From PFJX01 sp031426815 (GTDB lineage: Bacteria; Pseudomonadota; Gammaproteobacteria; Burkholderiales; Thiobacillaceae), in NCBI GenBank assembly GCA_031426815.1, contig JASJPG010000054.1:1-64000 (forward strand): a DNA stretch of 64,000 nucleotides, given 5' to 3'. Position 1 is the stretch's first letter. Each line of letters starts with the position of its first letter. A model generated the notes under the pieces. That model did not search any database. It had not been told where the DNA came from and worked only from the letters and a program-made list of their open reading frames with translations. Below, in pieces: positions 41,151-49,801 of the stretch. The translations under genes and the position numbers were made by a program.

Positions 41151-41474
41151 GTGAATTTGTCAGGCATTTTGGTGATGGCCAAACCCGCGAGCCACGGGCA
41201 GGTAGTGGAAGCGCTCAATGCCCTCGAGGGCGTCGAAGTGCATCAGGTGGATGAAGTCAGCGGCCGCATCGTAGCGGTTCAGGAAGCGGAAGACATCCAC
41301 GCCGAGATTGAAGGGGTCAAGCGCATCAAGGCGCTGCCCAATGTGATCATGGCGGAGATGGTCTACCACTATCTCGCCGAGGATGAACGTATTTACGAAG
41401 CCATGCCGCCGGAGTTGATTGAGCAGCAGGATGGGTTCGAAGCCTGTGCCGTACCGGCATATTTGAACAGTTGA
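41151..41474 (+). CDS. napD: Periplasmic nitrate reductase assembly chaperone NapD
   Basis: A 107-residue ferredoxin-like cytoplasmic chaperone that binds the NapA Tat signal peptide and controls its export until the cofactor is loaded. The family start NLSGILVMAKP is clear. The start is GTG 41151 with AAGGAGGA seven bases before it. It is longer at the C-terminus than E. coli NapD (87 residues). First gene of napDAGHB, 18 bp before napA. Confidence 0.93.
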   Translation: MNLSGILVMAKPASHGQVVEALNALEGVEVHQVDEVSGRIVAVQEAEDIHAEIEGVKRIKALPNVIMAEMVYHYLAEDERIYEAMPPELIEQQDGFEACAVPAYLNS

Positions 41475-41492
41475 TCGAGCTAGGAGGCTGAG

Positions 41493-44258
41493 ATGGGACT
41501 TTCGCGTCGTGATTTTCTGAAGAACAGCGTTGCCGGTGCTACCGCCGCCACGGTAGGCCTGCCCCTTTCCAAACAGGCCGAAGCCGCCGTCAAGGCAGGC
41601 GAGGCCGGTTGGCAGTGGGACAAGGGCGTGTGTCGGTTCTGCGGCACCGGTTGCGGCATCATGGTGGCAACCAAGGATGGTCGTATCGTCGCCACCAAGG
41701 GCGACCCGGATGCACCGGTGAACAAGGGCCTGAACTGCGTCAAGGGCTACTTCAACGGCAAGATCAATTACGGCAAGGACCGTCTGACTCAGCCGTTGCT
41801 GCGCATGACCGACGGCAAGTTCGACAAGAAGGGCAAGTTCGTTCCCGTCTCCTGGGAACAGGCGCTCGACATCATGGAAGAGAAGATGCGCTGGGCGATG
41901 AAGGAAAAGGGCCCGCACGGCATTTCCATCTTCGGTTCCGGCCAGTACACCATTCATGAGGGCTACACCGCCGCCAAGCTGATGAAGGCCGGCTTCCGCT
42001 CCAACAACCTGGACCCGAACGCCCGCCATTGCATGGCTTCCGCCGTGGTCGGCTTCATGCAGACCTTCGGTATCGACGAGCCGCAGGGCAACTACGACGA
42101 CATCGAGCACACCGACACCGCCGTGTTGTGGGGTGCCAACATGGCCGAGATGCACCCGATCCTGTGGTCGCGCATCACCGACCGTCGCCTGACCCACGCC
42201 AAGATGAAGGTGGTCAACCTGTCGGTGTACGGCAACATGTCCTCCGACATCGCCGACCTGGAAATCATCTTTGCGCCCAGTTCCGATCTGGCGATCCAGA
42301 ACTACATCGCTCGCGAGATCGTCAAGCGCGATGCCATCGATCACGATTTCGTCAGCAAATACACCCAGTTCGCCACCGGCCCGTACGACATCGGTTACGG
42401 CTTCCGCCCGAAGAACGCCGAGAAGTTCGCTTCCGCCGCTGAGATGGAGGTGTACAAGAACGAGCAATCGCACGTGCTCGACAAGTACGAGGCGATCGGC
42501 CAGCGCAAGAAGGAAGGCGATGTGATCGAGCAGAAGAACGCCGCCACGCCGATGAAGGATTGGGCGATCAGCTTCGACGACTTCAAGGCCGCCGTCGAGC
42601 CGTACACGCTGGACTACACCGCCGCCGTCGCCAAGGGCGATCCGGACGAGCCGATGGACGCCTTCAAGGTCAAGTTGCAGCAACTTGCCGACCTGTACTG
42701 CGAGAAGGGCCGCAAGGTCGTGTCCTACTGGACCATGGGCTTCAACCAGCACCAGCGCGGTACCTGGGTCAACGAGCAGGCCTACATGAACCACCTGCTC
42801 ACCGGCCGCCAGTGCAAGCCCGGCAACGGCGCTTTCTCGCTGACCGGCCAGCCTTCCGCCTGCGGCACGGCGCGTGAAGTGGGTACCTTCGCCCACCGTC
42901 TGCCTGCCGACATGGTGGTGATGAACCCGAAACACCGCGCCGCGACCGAGAAAATCTGGAAGCTGCCGGCCAACACCATCAATCCGCAGATGGGCAGCCA
43001 CTTCGTCAAGATCATGCGCGATCTGGAAGACGGTTCCATCCTGTTCAACTGGACCCAGGTCAACAATCCCTGGCAGAACACCGCCAACGTCAACCACTGG
43101 ATCAAGGCTGCGCGCGAGATGAATAACTTCATCGTCGTTGCCGATGCTTACCCCGGCGTCTCCGCCAAGGTGGCCGACCTGATCCTGCCGGCCGCGATGA
43201 TCAACGAGAAGTGGGGCGCCTACGGCAATGCCGAGCGTCGCACCCAGGTCTGGCGTCAGCAGGTGCTGCCGCCCGGCCAGGCGCGCGCCGACATCTGGAT
43301 GATGCTGGAACTGTCCAAGCGTTTCAAACTGAAGGACGTCTGGGGCGAGCAGAAGATTCCCGGCCTGAAGGCGGCCGGCTTCGAAGACGGCAAACTGCCC
43401 AACGTGCTGCCGGCTGCCGAGGCGATGGGTTACAGCCCTGAGTCCACGCTGTATGACGTGCTCTTCGCCACGCCGGAGAACAAGAAGTACACGTGGCCGG
43501 ACAACGCCGTCGCCAAGGGCCACGGCAACCATGTCTGCGATCTGTTGAAGGACGGCTGGTTCCCCGAGAAGGCCTTGTTCGAGGAATACCGCAAGTTCGG
43601 CATGGGCCACGGCCATGATCTGGCGCCGTTCGACGTCTATCACGACGACAAGGTGCGCGGTCTGAAATGGCCGGTGGTGCAGAAGGACGGCAAGTGGGTG
43701 GAAACCGCCTGGCGCAACAACGAGAAGTACGACCCCTACGTCAAACCGGGTTCCGGCTTCGACTTCTACGGCAACAACGGCGCTGCGCTGGTCATGGGCG
43801 ATCTGGACAAGCCGGGCGATCCCGCCAAGAAGGTGGATATCTCGCACAAGGCCAAGATCTATTTCCGACCTTACGCCGCACCGGTCGAGAAGCCCGACGC
43901 CAATTTCGACCTGTGGCTGTGTACCGGCCGCGTGCTGGAACACTGGCACTCCGGCACGATGACTCGCCGCGTACCGGAACTGCATCGCGCCGTGCCCAAC
44001 GCCGTGTGCTGGATCAACCAGAAGGACGCCGATGCCAAGGGCTTGAAGCGCAACGATCTGGTCTGGGTCGAGTCGCGTCGCGGCAAGGTCAAGGTTCGTC
44101 TGGAGACCGGCGGCCGCAACCGCGTGCCGCGCGGCATGGTCTACGTGCCCTGGTTCGACGAGGGCGTGCTGATCAACAAGGTCACCCTCGACGCGACGTG
44201 TCCGCTCTCGAAAGAGACCGACTACAAGAAGTGTTCGGTGAAGGTCTACAAGGCTTGA
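41493..44258 (+). CDS. napA: Periplasmic nitrate reductase catalytic subunit NapA (long form)
   Basis: A 921-residue Mo-bis-MGD and 4Fe-4S enzyme reducing nitrate in the periplasm. Seen: Tat signal SRRDFLKN; cluster cysteines 47, 50, 54 and 82 (CRFCGTGC, LNCVKG); molybdenum ligand Cys180 (ARHCMAS). It is about 90 residues longer than the usual ~830-residue proteobacterial NapA, with extra segments around 300-390 and 640-760. Length and the LEPYTLDYTA-like stretch recall the epsilonproteobacterial type, which also works with NapGH and without NapC. AGGAGG precedes ATG 41493. Confidence 0.97.
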   Translation: MGLSRRDFLKNSVAGATAATVGLPLSKQAEAAVKAGEAGWQWDKGVCRFCGTGCGIMVATKDGRIVATKGDPDAPVNKGLNCVKGYFNGKINYGKDRLTQPLLRMTDGKFDKKGKFVPVSWEQALDIMEEKMRWAMKEKGPHGISIFGSGQYTIHEGYTAAKLMKAGFRSNNLDPNARHCMASAVVGFMQTFGIDEPQGNYDDIEHTDTAVLWGANMAEMHPILWSRITDRRLTHAKMKVVNLSVYGNMSSDIADLEIIFAPSSDLAIQNYIAREIVKRDAIDHDFVSKYTQFATGPYDIGYGFRPKNAEKFASAAEMEVYKNEQSHVLDKYEAIGQRKKEGDVIEQKNAATPMKDWAISFDDFKAAVEPYTLDYTAAVAKGDPDEPMDAFKVKLQQLADLYCEKGRKVVSYWTMGFNQHQRGTWVNEQAYMNHLLTGRQCKPGNGAFSLTGQPSACGTAREVGTFAHRLPADMVVMNPKHRAATEKIWKLPANTINPQMGSHFVKIMRDLEDGSILFNWTQVNNPWQNTANVNHWIKAAREMNNFIVVADAYPGVSAKVADLILPAAMINEKWGAYGNAERRTQVWRQQVLPPGQARADIWMMLELSKRFKLKDVWGEQKIPGLKAAGFEDGKLPNVLPAAEAMGYSPESTLYDVLFATPENKKYTWPDNAVAKGHGNHVCDLLKDGWFPEKALFEEYRKFGMGHGHDLAPFDVYHDDKVRGLKWPVVQKDGKWVETAWRNNEKYDPYVKPGSGFDFYGNNGAALVMGDLDKPGDPAKKVDISHKAKIYFRPYAAPVEKPDANFDLWLCTGRVLEHWHSGTMTRRVPELHRAVPNAVCWINQKDADAKGLKRNDLVWVESRRGKVKVRLETGGRNRVPRGMVYVPWFDEGVLINKVTLDATCPLSKETDYKKCSVKVYKA

Positions 44259-44267
44259 TGTAAACGT

Positions 44268-44330
44268 CCCGGCCCTCTTTCACGGAAGAGGGCCGGGGTG
44301 AGGGAACCGCTGGTTTCTTCACCCCGGCCC
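44268..44330. repeat. Two overlapping, mutually exclusive hairpins between napA and napG
   Basis: CCCGGCCCTCTT (44268-44279) pairs perfectly with AAGAGGGCCGGG (44286-44297). The overlapping GGGCCGGGGTGA (44290-44301) pairs perfectly with TCACCCCGGCCC (44319-44330). Only one stem can form at a time. The first hairpin resembles a dispersed CCCTCT/AGAGGG repeat family; no T-tract follows. Confidence 0.8.
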
Positions 44331-44369
44331 GACCTGGTCCCTTAATCGTTCGTTGCATAGGTGAAATAA

Positions 44370-45161
44370 ATGGCTGAGCAAGGCCCCAGTGGCCTTAATT
44401 CCTCCCGCCGCGATTTTCTGGTGAAGATGGCGCAAGGCGCCGCCCTCGCCGGTACCGGCGGTCTTCTGTGGGATTACCTGCTGCGCAATGAAGCGCGTGC
44501 AGCACCCTACGCATTGCGCCCACCCGGCGCATTGGCGGAAGACGATTTCAATGCAGCCTGCATCAAGTGCGGTCAATGCGTGACCGCGTGTCCGCCGCTG
44601 ATCCTCAAGCTGGAACCGGCCGGCGGCGATCTGCCCATCGGCACGCCATTTTTCCAGCCGCGCACCGGCGCCTGCGTCATGTGTCCGGATATTCCCTGCA
44701 TGAAGGTCTGTCCGACCGGCGCCTTGTCGCCGGAACTGAAGAAAATTGAAGATGCCCGCATGGGTCTGGCCGTGATCGACATCGAGAACTGCCTGTCCTA
44801 CAAAGGTTTGCGCTGCGAGATCTGCCACCGCGAATGCCCGATCAAGGGCAAGGCCATCACGCTGGAAACGCATCCGCGCCAAACCTCCAAGCACGCCATG
44901 TTCATCCCGCTGGTGCATTCCGACGCCTGCACCGGTTGCGGTATCTGCGAAAAGGCGTGCCCCACCGAAATTTCCGCCATCCGCATCCTGCCGCACAAAC
45001 TGGTACAAGGAAAAATCGGCGAACACTATCGCCTGGGCTGGACTTTCGATACCGAAGTCACGCAAGACTTCAAACAGGCGCCGCAGGCCGCGCCCAGTTC
45101 GACACCGGAACCCGGCGGCAAGCCCGGCGGCCTGGATTACCTGAATGAAGGTGGTCTATGA
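44370..45161 (+). CDS. napG: Ferredoxin-type quinol dehydrogenase component NapG
   Basis: A 263-residue periplasmic iron-sulphur protein exported by Tat (SSRRDFLVKMAQ) and expected to hold four 4Fe-4S clusters: CIKCGQCVTACPP, CVMCPDIPCMKVCP, CEICHRECP and CTGCGICEKACP are all present. With NapH it moves electrons from quinol to NapB/NapA. A Pro/Gly-rich tail (PSSTPEPGGKPGG) follows the last cluster. It starts 111 bp after napA, beyond a pair of competing hairpins, and overlaps napH by four bases. Confidence 0.95.
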   Translation: MAEQGPSGLNSSRRDFLVKMAQGAALAGTGGLLWDYLLRNEARAAPYALRPPGALAEDDFNAACIKCGQCVTACPPLILKLEPAGGDLPIGTPFFQPRTGACVMCPDIPCMKVCPTGALSPELKKIEDARMGLAVIDIENCLSYKGLRCEICHRECPIKGKAITLETHPRQTSKHAMFIPLVHSDACTGCGICEKACPTEISAIRILPHKLVQGKIGEHYRLGWTFDTEVTQDFKQAPQAAPSSTPEPGGKPGGLDYLNEGGL

Positions 45162-46081
45162 ACGCCCCCGACGTAAAACTGCAAACGGCCGAGCACCCGG
45201 TGCCGAGCGGCCTCTGGGCCTGGCGCTACATCATCCTGCGCCGGATCAGCCAGTTCGGCATCCTGCTGATGTTCTTCGGCACCGCGCACTGGGGCTGGCA
45301 AGTGGCGAAGGACGTACCGTTGCTGACCGGCAATCTGTCGGCTTCGAAGTTCATCGGCCTGATTCCGCTGACCGATCCTTTTGCTGCCTTGCAGATCTTT
45401 CTGACCGGCCATGTTCTGGCCCGGGAAAGCCTGATCGGCGCGGCCATCGTGCTGGGTATTTATCTGTTGATCGGCGGGCGCATGTTCTGCGCCTGGGTCT
45501 GCCCGGTGAACGTGGTGACCGACGCGGCAGGCTGGTTGCGCAACAAACTCGGCGTGCAACCCATCTTCCATCTGCCGCGTTCGCTGCGCTATTTCATTCT
45601 GGTTGCGGCCCTGGCGATCACGCTGACCAGCGGTCTGGCGGCGTTCGAATGGGTCAGCCCGATCGGCATGGCACACCGCGAAATCATCTACGGACTGGGC
45701 TTGGGGTTCACCGCGCTGCTGGCGATCTTCCTGTTCGATCTGCTGATTCTGAAGAACGGCTGGTGCGGCCATCTGTGTCCGCTCGGCGCTTTCTACAGCC
45801 TCACCGGCAAGACCGCACTGTTGCGCGTACGCTTCGACACGAACACCTGCACGCATTGCGGCGAGTGCGCCAAGGTGTGTCCGGAGCCGCAGGTACTGAA
45901 TCTCAAGAAACTGGATGAACGCGGCTACGTGTTTTCCGGTGAATGCAGCAACTGTGGGCGCTGCACACCAATTTGCCCCGAAGGAAGTCTGAAGTTCGAT
46001 TTCAAACCCATGATCCGCGCCCATGCTACGAAAGATCGTGTGCAGGCGGACGCCATTGCCGTTCAAAGGAGGACGAGATGA
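45158..46081 (+). CDS. napH: Membrane quinol dehydrogenase component NapH
   Basis: A 307-residue inner-membrane protein with four helices (about 28-48, 85-108, 142-162 and 175-200), two CxxxCP motifs on the cytoplasmic side (CAWVCPVN, CGHLCPLG) and two C-terminal 4Fe-4S sites (CTHCGECAKVCP, CSNCGRCTPICP). It anchors NapG and takes electrons from the quinol pool. The start overlaps napG (ATGA) and the stop overlaps napB (ATGA), so translation is coupled through the operon. Confidence 0.95.
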   Translation: MNAPDVKLQTAEHPVPSGLWAWRYIILRRISQFGILLMFFGTAHWGWQVAKDVPLLTGNLSASKFIGLIPLTDPFAALQIFLTGHVLARESLIGAAIVLGIYLLIGGRMFCAWVCPVNVVTDAAGWLRNKLGVQPIFHLPRSLRYFILVAALAITLTSGLAAFEWVSPIGMAHREIIYGLGLGFTALLAIFLFDLLILKNGWCGHLCPLGAFYSLTGKTALLRVRFDTNTCTHCGECAKVCPEPQVLNLKKLDERGYVFSGECSNCGRCTPICPEGSLKFDFKPMIRAHATKDRVQADAIAVQRRTR

Positions 46082-46545
46082 GCAAACCCGTTGGAAAGTT
46101 CTTGTTATTGAGTGCTGTCCTGGCCTTGTCATTGCCCGCTTTTGCGGTGGAAGACCAGGCCATTTCGGATGATTCTCTTGGGTTGTCCAAGACCAGCGTC
46201 TATGACGATCCGTCGCCGATCGTCGTCAATTACGGCGGTGGCGATCCCGGTACCAATAAACGCGCAGTAAAGTCGTATCACACCGCGCCGCCGATGATCA
46301 CGCACACCATCGTCGACATGGTGCCCATTACCCGCGATTCCAATCTGTGCAAGGACTGCCATGTGCAGCCCGATCTGCTCAAGCAGAAGATCGTCCAGGG
46401 TATGCCGATCCCGGCGCCGGCCACCCACTATGTCAACGTCAAGAAGGGTGAGTTGTACATGGGCCGCTGGAACTGCGTCTCGTGTCACCGTCCGCAGGCC
46501 AAGGTGGACGTGCTGGTTCAGAGCACCTTCAAGAAAGTGAAGTAA
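46078..46545 (+). CDS. napB: Periplasmic nitrate reductase diheme cytochrome NapB
   Basis: A 155-residue periplasmic cytochrome with signal peptide (cleavage near AFA, residue 23) and two heme c sites: CKDCH at 91-95 and CVSCH at 133-137. Distal histidine candidates lie at about 68 and 76. It receives electrons from NapG and feeds NapA. AAAGGAGG precedes ATG 46078. It is the last nap gene; no napC, napF, napE or napL is seen nearby. A long palindrome follows. Confidence 0.95.
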   Translation: MSKPVGKFLLLSAVLALSLPAFAVEDQAISDDSLGLSKTSVYDDPSPIVVNYGGGDPGTNKRAVKSYHTAPPMITHTIVDMVPITRDSNLCKDCHVQPDLLKQKIVQGMPIPAPATHYVNVKKGELYMGRWNCVSCHRPQAKVDVLVQSTFKKVK

Positions 46546-46622
46546 CTCGTTGGGGCGTTTTTTCGCCGCGTGCGCAACCGGTCGCGCATGTGGCGAATTG
46601 TCCGCCGAGACATATCTTTCGC

Positions 46623-46708
46623 AGCAAAGCAAAAGGGCGCCAATTGGCGCCCTTTTGCTTTGCTCTTTGCGGTGTGTAACGCCGGCAGCGTCACACACCG
46701 CAAAGAGC
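46623..46708. terminator. Double palindrome, probable bidirectional terminator between nap and hfq-like gene
   Basis: A perfect 42-bp palindrome spans 46623-46664; its arms begin AGCAAAGCAAAAGGGCGCC and end in the mirror image, giving T-runs in both directions. A second stem, GCTCTTTGCGGTGTGT (46662-46677) with its complement at 46693-46708, shares three bases with it. The two converging units (napB rightward, hfq-like leftward) both end here. Confidence 0.75.
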
Positions 46709-46727
46709 GGTATTCGACTTGCGTTAC

Positions 46728-46982
46728 TTACTCAGCGGCGGCGGGAGTACTGCCATCGCGCGGGGGGAGAGTGACTTGCTTGGCCGGAGAGATGGTCGAG
46801 ATCGCATGTTTGAAGATGGCCTGTACGGCTTGGTCATTGCCGCGCAGCAGCACCATGTATTGATCGAACGACTCAATCTTTCCGACCAGCTTGATCCCGT
46901 TGACCAGGAAAACGGAACAATGCATATGTTCCTTGCGGAGAGTATTGAGGAACTGGTCCTGCAGGTTTTGGCGCTCGCTCAT
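46728..46982 (-). CDS. Hfq-like Sm-fold RNA-binding protein (divergent)
   Basis: An 84-residue protein matching the Hfq fold: N-terminal helix MSERQNLQDQFLNTLRKEH, the Sm1 segment VFLVNGIKLVGKIESFDQY and the Sm2 segment FKHAIST (YKHAIS in canonical Hfq). Hfq hexamers pair small RNAs with mRNAs. Differences from the standard protein are clear: the lateral RRER arginine patch becomes RKEH, Tyr becomes Phe before KH, and the middle of the fold (VLLRGNDQAVQ) is altered. It is not beside hflX or der as standard betaproteobacterial hfq is, so it may be a second copy. I use ATG 46982; the ribosome site is weak. Confidence 0.85.
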   Translation of the reverse strand: MSERQNLQDQFLNTLRKEHMHCSVFLVNGIKLVGKIESFDQYMVLLRGNDQAVQAIFKHAISTISPAKQVTLPPRDGSTPAAAE

Positions 46983-47123
46983 GGGGATGTCTTCTTTAAG
47001 ATTTCTAGTGGTAAGTTGCGGGCTGATGATAGCACGTGATGCTTCTGCCAATGTCCATCCAATCTTGCAGTTCGGACTGGGCTTCCCCATTTATCCAATG
47101 ACTCGATAACCACATTCAATGCC

Positions 47124-48035
47124 ATGAAATACAAGGACTATTACAAGACGCTCGGCGTCCCGCGCGAGGCCACGTCGGAAGAAATCAAGAAGGCTTACCG
47201 ACGGCTGGCGCGCAAGTTTCACCCGGATGTCTCCAAAGAGGCCGGTGCCGAAGAAAAGTTCAAGGAAATCAACGAAGCCAATGAAGTGTTGAGCGATCCG
47301 GAAAAGCGGGCAACTTACGATCAGTTGGGTTCTTACCGACCCGGCCAGGACTTTCGTCCGCCGCCCGGTTGGAGCGGTCGCGGCACCGCCGGTGGCGGCG
47401 AGGGCATGGATTTCTCCGATTTTTTCTCGCAAATGTTCGGCGCCGAGATGGGCGGGGGCGGCCACGGGCATCGCCGCAGTCGCGCCGCGCCGCGCGGCGA
47501 GGATGTCGAAGCGGTGCTGACGTTGACGCTGGAAGATGCGTTTCAAGGCTGCGAAAAGCAGATCAACCTTGCCGCCGCGAGCGGCCATCGCAGCGTGAAG
47601 ATGCGCGTTCCGGCGGGTTCGTTGCCGGGCAAGCGCCTGCGCCTGACCGGCAAGGGACATCCCTCGCCGATGGGCGGGGCGAGCGGCGACCTGCTGTTGA
47701 CCTTGCAGATCGCGCCGCACGCGCTGTATCGCCTGGACGGCAAGGATATCTACCTGGATACGCCGATTACGCCGTCGGAAGCCGCGCTGGGTTGCGCCTT
47801 GACGGTGCCGACGCTGGCCGGGAATCTGCGCCTGAAAGTGCCGGCCGGTGCGCGTAGCGGTCAGAAGCTGCGTCTGGCCGGGCGCGGCATGCCGGTGGCC
47901 GACGAAGCGGGCGATTTCTTCCTGCAGTTGCAGATCGTGTTGCCGCCGGAGTTGAGCGACGAGGAACGGGCGCTGTATGAGCGCTTGCAGTCGATATCGA
48001 CTTTCAATCCGCGACCGGCATTTCCCGGCGAATGA
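47124..48035 (+). CDS. cbpA: DnaJ-type co-chaperone CbpA
   Basis: A 303-residue class II J-protein. The J domain (about 1-70) contains the catalytic HPD in KFHPDVSKE; a Gly-rich linker (about 85-120) is followed by two beta-rich substrate-binding domains (about 125-285) with RVPAGSLPGKRLRL and RLKVPAGARSGQKLRL. There is no zinc finger, which separates it from DnaJ. It stimulates DnaK ATPase. It is divergent from the Hfq-like gene across 141 bp, and no cbpM follows. Confidence 0.9.
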   Translation: MKYKDYYKTLGVPREATSEEIKKAYRRLARKFHPDVSKEAGAEEKFKEINEANEVLSDPEKRATYDQLGSYRPGQDFRPPPGWSGRGTAGGGEGMDFSDFFSQMFGAEMGGGGHGHRRSRAAPRGEDVEAVLTLTLEDAFQGCEKQINLAAASGHRSVKMRVPAGSLPGKRLRLTGKGHPSPMGGASGDLLLTLQIAPHALYRLDGKDIYLDTPITPSEAALGCALTVPTLAGNLRLKVPAGARSGQKLRLAGRGMPVADEAGDFFLQLQIVLPPELSDEERALYERLQSISTFNPRPAFPGE

Positions 48036-48125
48036 AGTTGCCGCGACGTCCACATTAAAGAAAACGCGGGTGCGGCCGTAACTCAGCCATCTTGCCGGAG
48101 CTAATCATGAGCGCAGCCTTTCCAG

Positions 48126-48491
48126 ATGCTTGAAAACTTCACCTTTACCGGCCGCGAGTTGCTGCTTGCCGTAGTGCTGGCCAGCCTGGTGTATCTGCTC
48201 GAAGTCTGGTTGTTTTCGCGGCGCGGCAAGAGCAAGGCGACGACCGCGGCGGAAGCGCGGATTGCCGCCCTCGAAGCGGAAATCGAAGAATTCAAGCAAC
48301 GTCTGCAAGCCCTGGAAGATCAACCGCCGACCGGCTCCAGCCTGGATGGCCGTGCCGCGACCTATGCCGATGCGCAACGCATGGCGCGCGGAGGTACGGC
48401 GGCGCTGGACATGGCGCGCAGCCTGGGCATTTCGCGTGGCGAAGCGGAATTGATCATCGCGTTGCAACGCGCCGAGGACGAATCGCCGTGA
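48126..48491 (+). CDS. DUF2802 single-pass membrane protein
   Basis: A 121-residue protein with an N-terminal helix (about 10-30), a coiled coil (about 40-67) and a C-terminal segment (about 85-118, ALDMARSLGISRGEAELI) like the DUF2802 family. Members are usually encoded beside flagellar genes; here the stop overlaps the start of the FliK-like gene (GTGA). Function unknown; the tail resembles a small helix-turn-helix. Confidence 0.75.
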   Translation: MLENFTFTGRELLLAVVLASLVYLLEVWLFSRRGKSKATTAAEARIAALEAEIEEFKQRLQALEDQPPTGSSLDGRAATYADAQRMARGGTAALDMARSLGISRGEAELIIALQRAEDESP

Positions 48492-49801
48492 ATCTCTCCG
48501 CCTTGCCGGAACTGCTGCTGTCCTGGGTCAGGAATCAGGGCGCGGCACTGCTGCAAGGCGACAAGCCGTCGGCGCCGACTTTCCAGTCCGGCCAGCAATA
48601 CGAAGGCAAGGTGGTTGATAACCTGACCAGTGGGCGGCATCTGGTGCGCGTCGGCAATCAGATGCTCGACATGAATCTGCCCGCCAGGACTCAGCCGGGC
48701 GACACCGTGCGCCTGACCTACGTCAACGCCGGCCCGCGCCCCACCTTCCTGCTCAATCAGGCGCCGGTCAGCGCCGTGCAGCAGGTGCAGATTTCGAATA
48801 CGGCGCAACAGGTCAATGCCTTGCTGCGTCTCGCGCAAACGCCTGCGGCGAGCGCCCCGGCAACGGCTACGGCTACGGTGGCCGCACCGGCCGCCAATAC
48901 AGCCGCCAACGCGGCAACCAACGCCGCCGCCGCGCCCAGCCAGCCGCTTGCCGCCCGCACCGCGACGACCATGCTGGAAATGACCCGATCCCTCGGCGCG
49001 GCGACCCCCGCAGCGGCGAGTCCGTCCGCCAGTCCGGCCGCGGCGCGGCCCATCGTCGCCAATGTGGTGATGCTGCAAAACTACAGCGCCGCCCTGCAGC
49101 CCACCACGACGACGCTGACCGGCCCCAACACCGGCCTGCTCGGCCAGGCGGTGGATGCGGCGCGCGCCTCGGTGCCGTCGAGCACCACGCTGTCGGCCAA
49201 CACGCTGGTCGATTTGCCGGCGGCCGCGCGCCACATGCTGCCGGTGCGTCTGTCGCAAACACTGGCCGAGAGCGGCATGTTCTACGAGTCCCATCTCGCC
49301 AAATGGAGCAAGGGGACGCTCTCGCTGGAAGCCGTCCTGCGCGAACCGCAAGCGCGCCTCGGCCAGGAAGCCCATCTTTCGAGCAAGCTGGCCGAACTCG
49401 GCGGCATGCCCGAAGAGGCGGCCAGAATGGCCGGGCGCCAGTTGCAGATGCTGGAAGGTGCGCCGTTTCTTTGGCAGGGCCTGGCCTGGCCGGGTCAGAC
49501 CATGCAATGGCTGATCCGCGAAGAATCCGGCGGCGAAGGGCAGGGTGAAGCCGGCGATGGCGCGGCGGAATGGGTCACCGAACTGAATCTGACCCTGCCG
49601 CGCATGGGCGAAGTCCACGCGCAACTGGGCTTAAGTGGGGATCGCCTGCGTTTGCGTCTACACGCGAGCGACCCGGCCACCCGGGATGCGCTCGCCGCTG
49701 CGCTGCCGCTGCTGGCGAGAGGGTTCGAGACGAGCGGTTTGCACGCGGTCGACATGCAGGTGGCCGAACTGAGCTCGCAGGTGTCGCATGGCGAAGGCTG
49801 A
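48488..49801 (+). CDS. FliK-like flagellar hook-length control protein
   Basis: A 437-residue protein with a long Ala/Thr/Pro-rich middle (about 115-200) and a C-terminal Flg_hook domain (about 355-430: LPRMGEVHAQLGLSGDRLRLRLHA). FliK measures hook length and triggers the export switch through FlhB. The start is GTG 48488, coupled to the DUF2802 gene. The N-terminal half is not a classic FliK ruler, so it may be a FliK-domain relative rather than the main hook ruler. The small FlhB-like gene that follows supports a link to the flagellar export switch. Confidence 0.78.
   Translation: MNLSALPELLLSWVRNQGAALLQGDKPSAPTFQSGQQYEGKVVDNLTSGRHLVRVGNQMLDMNLPARTQPGDTVRLTYVNAGPRPTFLLNQAPVSAVQQVQISNTAQQVNALLRLAQTPAASAPATATATVAAPAANTAANAATNAAAAPSQPLAARTATTMLEMTRSLGAATPAAASPSASPAAARPIVANVVMLQNYSAALQPTTTTLTGPNTGLLGQAVDAARASVPSSTTLSANTLVDLPAAARHMLPVRLSQTLAESGMFYESHLAKWSKGTLSLEAVLREPQARLGQEAHLSSKLAELGGMPEEAARMAGRQLQMLEGAPFLWQGLAWPGQTMQWLIREESGGEGQGEAGDGAAEWVTELNLTLPRMGEVHAQLGLSGDRLRLRLHASDPATRDALAAALPLLARGFETSGLHAVDMQVAELSSQVSHGEG

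Noticed and set aside
41160..43985. A 941-codon open frame on the - strand opposite napA
   Set aside because: Antisense shadow of napA; composition is typical of reverse-complement translation and it overlaps the whole gene.
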